Translations under genes and position numbers: made by a program | Notes under the pieces: model-generated | The model's input: only the letters and a program-made list of their open reading frames with translations | Told to the model about the DNA's origin: nothing | Database searches by the model: none | Shown: in pieces, positions 58,601-64,000 of the stretch | Numbering within the stretch: position 1 is the first letter of the stretch | How the letters are laid out: each line of letters opens with the position of its first letter | NCBI GenBank assembly: GCA_964036275.1 | Contig: OZ038436.1 | Coordinates: 8,871,256-8,935,255, forward strand | DNA: 64,000 nucleotides | Direction: 5' to 3' | DNA from: Litoditis marina | Lineage: Eukaryota; Nematoda; Chromadorea; Rhabditida; Rhabditidae

Positions 58601-61600
58601 CTGCACGTCAAGCCATCGATCGCTTTTTCAGATTTCCATCATCGCCGCCGATACCTTCGAGACTGTGGGAAAGATCGAGAGTCTCGATCTCAGCTACAAC
58701 TCGATCGCCTACATTCCCCGGGGAACTCTGAAGAACTTTGCCAAGAACCTCGAAAGGTTGAATCTGGAGGAGAACATGATACACACACTGCCGGTCGGAC
58801 TCATGGACCTGCACAGTCTGAGATATCTCAATCTGAACGGCAACAAGCTCAACACGTGAGTGTCACATATTTGACACCAGACTTGTTTTTTTCGCGTTTT
58901 TTCGAAGATTGGACTTCGCGGGTGACAAACGAATTGGTAAAATTGCAACGTTTCAGAATAACATTCTAATTCGCACAACGAAGTGAATACTTCAAGAGAC
59001 CAAACACAACTAATTTTGCTTCTTCCGAAAGGCCTCGTTTTTCTATATATACTATTGTCATTTACAGTCTGGCAGATGGAATTCTGGACGGCTTCAAGAA
59101 AAGTACCACCGAACTTCTTCTCGCCTATAACCAGTTACAAGAAGTTCCCTCACAGGTGAGTTTCCGTTCGTCTAGTTGAAATGAACATGAATAGGTGAAC
59201 ATTGTCCAATAGTTTGATTGCCGTTTATATATGTTTCAACGTCAATATTAGCCATATTAACCTACCTAACTTGGTTGAAGTACTGTTATCTGCTGTTTAT
59301 TTCTATGTCAGTGTCACTTTAGCCATAACAGGCTTCCTAACTTCCTGAATGTTCCTGAATGAAGCATCTATCTTTCAGGTATTGAACGGGATGGAAAAAC
59401 TGCAACACCTCGACCTCTCCAAGAACCGAATCGAGAGTATCGAACGACTGGCCTTCGGCACGTTTGATGGTTCGGGAACGAGTCTCATGATTCTCAATCT
59501 GGCCGGAAACCATATTCGGAACATCTCCGATCCTGGCATCTTTCTCTACATGAACACGCTCGCCTATCTCGACCTGTCCTATAATCACATCGAACACCTT
59601 GGACCAAAGGCCTTTGAAAAGCTACCCGGGCTGGAGAAACTATTCCTGCAGGTATGAACATTCTACAGTATCTCACTAGCATATAATCTGTATATTTTCA
59701 AGATAAAACCGAGCTCCGCTTCAAATAAGTAAAACCATTTTGGTTTAATACCAAAAACTGTCCAAACTTCTGGATACTAGAGATTCAGAGACTGCTACAG
59801 AACTAGTTAACGTCCCACGTCTCGAAAAACGCTGGTTGCACTACAGAAAATCCAGACAGCATTTGCTCCTGACTTCACCATCATTTTTCCAGAACAACCA
59901 CCTCAACTCGTTTCCCCTGTCCGCCCTGTACAACATGCAGAAACTTCGCCACTTGCTGTTGGACCAGAACCGAATCCGCCATCTGCCCTCGTATCTTCTC
60001 GGGGATTTACTGCACCTCGAGCATCTTTCGTTGGCCAACAACCAGATTACGCATATCGACGATCGGATATTTCACTCGAGCAGTACTCTTCAGCTGAAGT
60101 CGCTCAATCTCGGCGGCAACGCCATAGAGTTCGTGGGAACAAACGCATTCGCCAATTTGGAAAACCTCGAGCATCTGCGATTGGCAGATAACAAGATACG
60201 CAGCCTTCCCTCCATTGTGAGTCAACATGCACCAGTAAAGTGTAACCACTTCACATAGATTACACCTTTTTTCGATATAAAAACATACGAAACTTAATCA
60301 TTGTGCTTTTGGAGAACAGGGAGGTCGTTTTTGATCTTTTCTGACTATTTGGACAATTATCCTATAATCGTCATGAAAGACTTTTATACTTCTAGGCCTT
60401 CGTCAAACTCCCGAATCTCCGAGTGCTCGACTTATCCGGCAACCGCCTTCTCCAGATAGCCACCCATACGTTCAGTGATCTTCCCAACATTGAGCACCTA
60501 CAGCTGCAGGAGAACGAGATCGAAGGCATCGAGAAGGACGCCTTTCACCTAATCAACAAGATTTCGCATCTCGATCTGAGTCACAACAAACTTCGAAAGA
60601 TCGATTGCGACTGTATGGGAACTATTGCCAGCGTACTCACGTTGGACCTCTCCTTCAACGATATCAACAAGTAAGCCGAAGGGTGATCATTTCAGCTTTT
60701 TCAAACTGACTTCACCCATTTACTATAGGTTTCACGTTTATAACACTGTTCGGTTACCTAGAGTATTCTATACAACTACATCCAAATGCAAAACAACTAC
60801 GGAAACCTCAATGTCACTTAATTCGTCACGGAGAATTTCTGCAAAAAAACGTATGTCGCACACGATACAGTCGGTTACAAATACCAGTCAAACGTTTCAA
60901 AGTACTCATGATTTCCGCACGAATCAGTATATTGTCCTCAGATTGGACCTTCCCTGCATCAAACGCAGCCTGCGAAGACTCAACCTGGCGCACAACAGCA
61001 TCGAGACGATTCGGCGAGAAACCATGGAGAACTTCGACCAACTGACACATCTGTCATTGCGAAACAACAAAATTCTTGAGATTCAGAGTCATTCACTAGA
61101 GCTGTGTCCTCAGCTGAGCAGCATCGATCTATCGCACAACCATATTAGGACCATCTGGAGAGGTACCTTCATATACCAGGTGAGAACCATACACTGGTAA
61201 ACTTGGCTGAATTGTCTTCTGCTAATTTTCTACGAACCCGTGCTTCAACTACGTTTAATCAGTCTCTGTGATTATCCAACTCTCCGATTAATTCAACGTC
61301 CAACGTTTCCAGGCCCTCATCTCGCACCTTAACATCGCCAGCAACGCCCTCCTTAGCGTTCAACGCGGCTCGATGGGCAAGAACAACCTGTTGTCCGTGG
61401 ATCTCTCGAACAACGAGCTGACTCGCCTGCCCATTGACGCACTCGAGACAGTGTCCGACAGTCTTTCTCATCTGAATCTGGCCAACAATCGGTTGAAACT
61501 CATCGATTCACCCCAACTCGTGGGCTTGAAAAACGTCTCGGAACTGAGATTGGAGAGGAATCAGATTGAATCGGTGGAGGAGGCCGCTTTTGAGCATCTG

Positions 61601-63993
61601 ACCAGCCTGCGGACCCTCCATCTCAGCCACAATCCAATCAGCTCGTGGAGTCCAGCCGCTTTCAGGGTAGGTCAAATACACTCACACATCACTAGTAAAA
61701 GACTAAAATACAAAAAAACTTTCAGATTCAAATACGTTGATCGTTCTACTTTTACAACCAGACTGCTCATACCTCCCAGATGATGGCAAAAGTAGTAAGT
61801 TACTGGAGTAGGATTCCAAAACCCGACAAACTTCTCCAACCTTCTTGTTCGCTGCAGTTCGAATTGAACTGAATACACACGACGAGAAGTTCTATCGACT
61901 AAACCGTTCAAATGTATTTCAGGATCTGAGCCACTCCATCACCACATTAAACCTAGCCGCCACAGGCCTCTTCTCGATTCCGAAGCTGAATCATAGAGCG
62001 ATCAACCATTTGAATATCAGCTGGTGGGTTTACGCACACACAGACACACATAGACAGAATCACGCCATTCACGCCAAAATCGGCCATTTTCGATTCGAGA
62101 CCCCTCGAAACTTCCCCATTAATGCCCGAGTCAGCAACAAATTTGCACTTTTCGAACATAGGTAGACTACTCCGTCAAAACGGCACTGACCCATGCTCAT
62201 TTCTGGCCCTTTTCGGAAACTTGAGCTCATTTCTCGGAGCAAAAACTGTTTTAAACGCGGTAAATGAGAGAAATGGTATGATGCTTGTTTTTATGGTTAC
62301 GCACGTTCACTTCAGTTGCACTGGCATTATATTATTCTACCTATATTTTCGAATCATTGAATCACTCCACCTCCATCTCCGAACCCAACCAAGTGTTCTT
62401 CTAGGAACAAGATCTACGAGTTGACGAAGAGCGAACTGGCTCCCATCAACAAGGTGGTCACCCTCGATTTGTCCAACAACAACCTCAAGGCAATTGAAAG
62501 TGACGTATTCGACGACCTCGGGGATCTCAAGCATCTCAACATCAGCGGGAATCCCATCGCCTCAATCGGAGAACAACACTTCAAGAATCTGTACCAGGTA
62601 ATTGGATATCAAAAAATAATCGTATTAAGCTGAAAAATTTTTACCTGTCGATAGGACGAATTTTGCTAATTCAGTGTTTTCTTCACTTAGCTGAGTTGAA
62701 CGGATTGTTTTACGAGTTTACAACGTTTTTTAACGCTTCTTCTAACAAGTTGTCCTTAAGTAAACAACATATTCGCGTATTCCACCGAATCGTTGAAAAT
62801 ATGTACTTTTTACAGTTGGAAAGCCTGAATATCGTGAACATGCCGGCATTGGAAAGTCTCCCCGTGCCTCAAGCGTACAGTCATCTGACGAATCTCAAAG
62901 AGCTATGGGTGGGTCGTTACTATCTATAGCTGCAACCTATAATCCAGTTTCTACAACAATTTTCATGTTCACCCTCATTCACAATGTCTCAGAGCTCTCA
63001 GAATTTCACAGTAGCTTAGGGAATAAGTAACCTAAAATCCAATATATTATTTGATCATGACCTACATTCAAAAGTTGCCCTCATTCCAGATATACGGGAT
63101 ACCGTACCAGACCGCCAACTACAATGTGAGCGAAATTCTGCGCCACGCGCCGCCTCTGAGATCATTATCGATCGAAATCAAAGATCACAAGGTCAAACAT
63201 CAGTTGCACGGAATGGATAAACGATTGCTACGAAAGTTGATGATAACTGGCGAAAACGTCACAAAGGTGAGATTCGTTTGATATGAGGAAGTGTGTAAAA
63301 TACATACTTCCAAGCAGCAAAAGTTCAAAGGGGAAGCGTAAAAAGCTATGTTTCTCTGGTTTATCCATACATCAGCAAGGTTGTCCAAATAGTCGTAAAA
63401 ATTTGAAAAACGGACTACTTTTCAGCCGAAAAGATGAAAATCCGTCTACTTTTGATAAAAAAATCCAAAATTTTCACTTGTTTCCATCTGAAAACGGATT
63501 AATTTTCGTCGCTTAGTCAGACTGGTGTATGGGTTTATCTCGACCATTCAAACTAGTGAACGTCTCAAACTACAACCATACAACAGTACGATGTGACTGT
63601 TGACTGTTCTACACACCTCACCTCGTTTTTCCATGTAAACACGTGAAACATCATGATTTTGCACCAAACATTGGCTAATGTTTCCTATATCAGTCCGTTT
63701 TTCCAACTTTCTTGACTATGCCAACAACTCTGTATGATTACAACTAAAGAATGTCCATTCTACAGATTCACGTGGGAGCGTTTCACGGAATACGTGGCTA
63801 CAAGGTAGAGCTGAGTATCGAGAATACTTCTATCAGCGATTTTCCCTCGAGCATTTTCAATACGCTGACCAACGTCAACTATCTGTCGCTGTCGCTCAAG
63901 AATAATCGATTGGATACTATTGATCCATTCAAGAATACGGACTCGCCCATGGTCAACCAGCACGGAACCATTCTACAGCAGATTCAACTGGAG
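55693..63993 (+). CDS. Chaoptin-like secreted leucine-rich-repeat protein, 3' end beyond the window
   Basis: Eighteen exons join in phase to 1,164 residues: 55693-55787, 56367-56568, 56816-56905, 57241-57426, 57697-57840, 58080-58286, 58632-58855, 59068-59155, 59379-59651, 59893-60216, 60396-60670, 60942-61179, 61313-61666, 61923-62023, 62405-62597, 62816-62908, 63090-63266, 63766-63993. Residues 1-22 form a signal peptide (MFLPNLIIFLLSIYSFLTG). A Cys cap follows (QCSFGP...WSQCDC...VICHQM). Then come about 30 LRRs of the xxLxxLxLxxNxI type (LDLSYN, LNLAGN, LDLSHN). A C-terminal non-canonical segment (RSLSIEIKDHKV, MITGENVTKIHVGAFHG, LSIENTSISDFP) matches the arrangement in arthropod chaoptins. 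Chaoptin is a GPI-anchored cell-surface adhesion protein; the anchor would lie past the right edge. The start was chosen as the only ATG that gives a signal peptide and an in-phase donor. Orthology to chaoptin rather than another LRR receptor is likely but not proven. Confidence 0.88.
56146..56285. mobile_element. 140-bp foldback element in chaoptin-like intron 1
   Basis: TGGCCGTATTCACCAAT at the left is perfectly inverted at the right (ATTGGTGAATACGGCCA), with inner pairs CGGGAAGC / GCGGGAAG. No coding capacity. Confidence 0.85.
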
Positions 63994-64000
63994 GTAGGTT

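Noticed and set aside
1..64000. Assignment to a named nematode genus
   Set aside because: No ribosomal, mitochondrial or species-diagnostic sequence is present; only the phylum is supported.

Overview
The window looks like a nematode genome. The first gene encodes a pepsin-inhibitor-3 (aspin) repeat protein, a family known essentially from nematodes. Genes are split into many short exons with GT-AG introns, and intergenic DNA is AT-rich and full of transposon debris. The genus cannot be fixed from the sequence; the dense intron structure (38 exons for one partial gene) is unlike Caenorhabditis.

Layout. 1-1.2 kb: degenerate tandem repeat, then a 5'-truncated CR1-like retroelement 3' end. 1.6-3.85 kb (+): last six exons of an aspin-like protease inhibitor. 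3.85-30.2 kb: about 26 kb with no recognised intact gene. It holds a 25-bp minisatellite inside a 1.5-kb insertion, direct segmental duplications (about 4.8/6.4-7.7 kb against 27.5-28.9 kb; 4.2 kb against 30.1 kb), a second retroelement copy that splits an unknown ORF in frame, MITEs, and more than 30 copies of a minus-strand module. 30.2-51.6 kb (-): the last 38 exons of UTP20, the giant HEAT-repeat SSU-processome protein, joined here in continuous phase to 1,555 residues. 51.6-55.7 kb: no convincing gene apart from a possible small secreted ORF. 55.7-64 kb (+): the first 18 exons of a chaoptin-like secreted leucine-rich-repeat protein, running off the right edge.

The most striking unexplained signal is the minus-strand module: a GC-rich block of about 19-22 nt (consensus near GCGCGGTTGAATGTKGCAC), then about 6 nt, then TATATA. 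In one subfamily a conserved TGTTYAAT follows about 22-25 nt downstream, and variable sequence follows that. The block and its spacing to TATA are kept across subfamilies whose flanks no longer align, and nearly all copies face the same way. This is what an array of snRNA-type (PSE plus TATA) promoters for small RNAs would look like, but a satellite or transposon origin is not excluded. Related modules occur in tandem units inside a UTP20 intron.

A second theme is intron growth. Two UTP20 introns contain decayed tandem copies of the preceding exon end plus its 5' splice site. The three genes are functionally unrelated (protease inhibition, ribosome biogenesis, cell-surface adhesion) and nothing suggests an operon.
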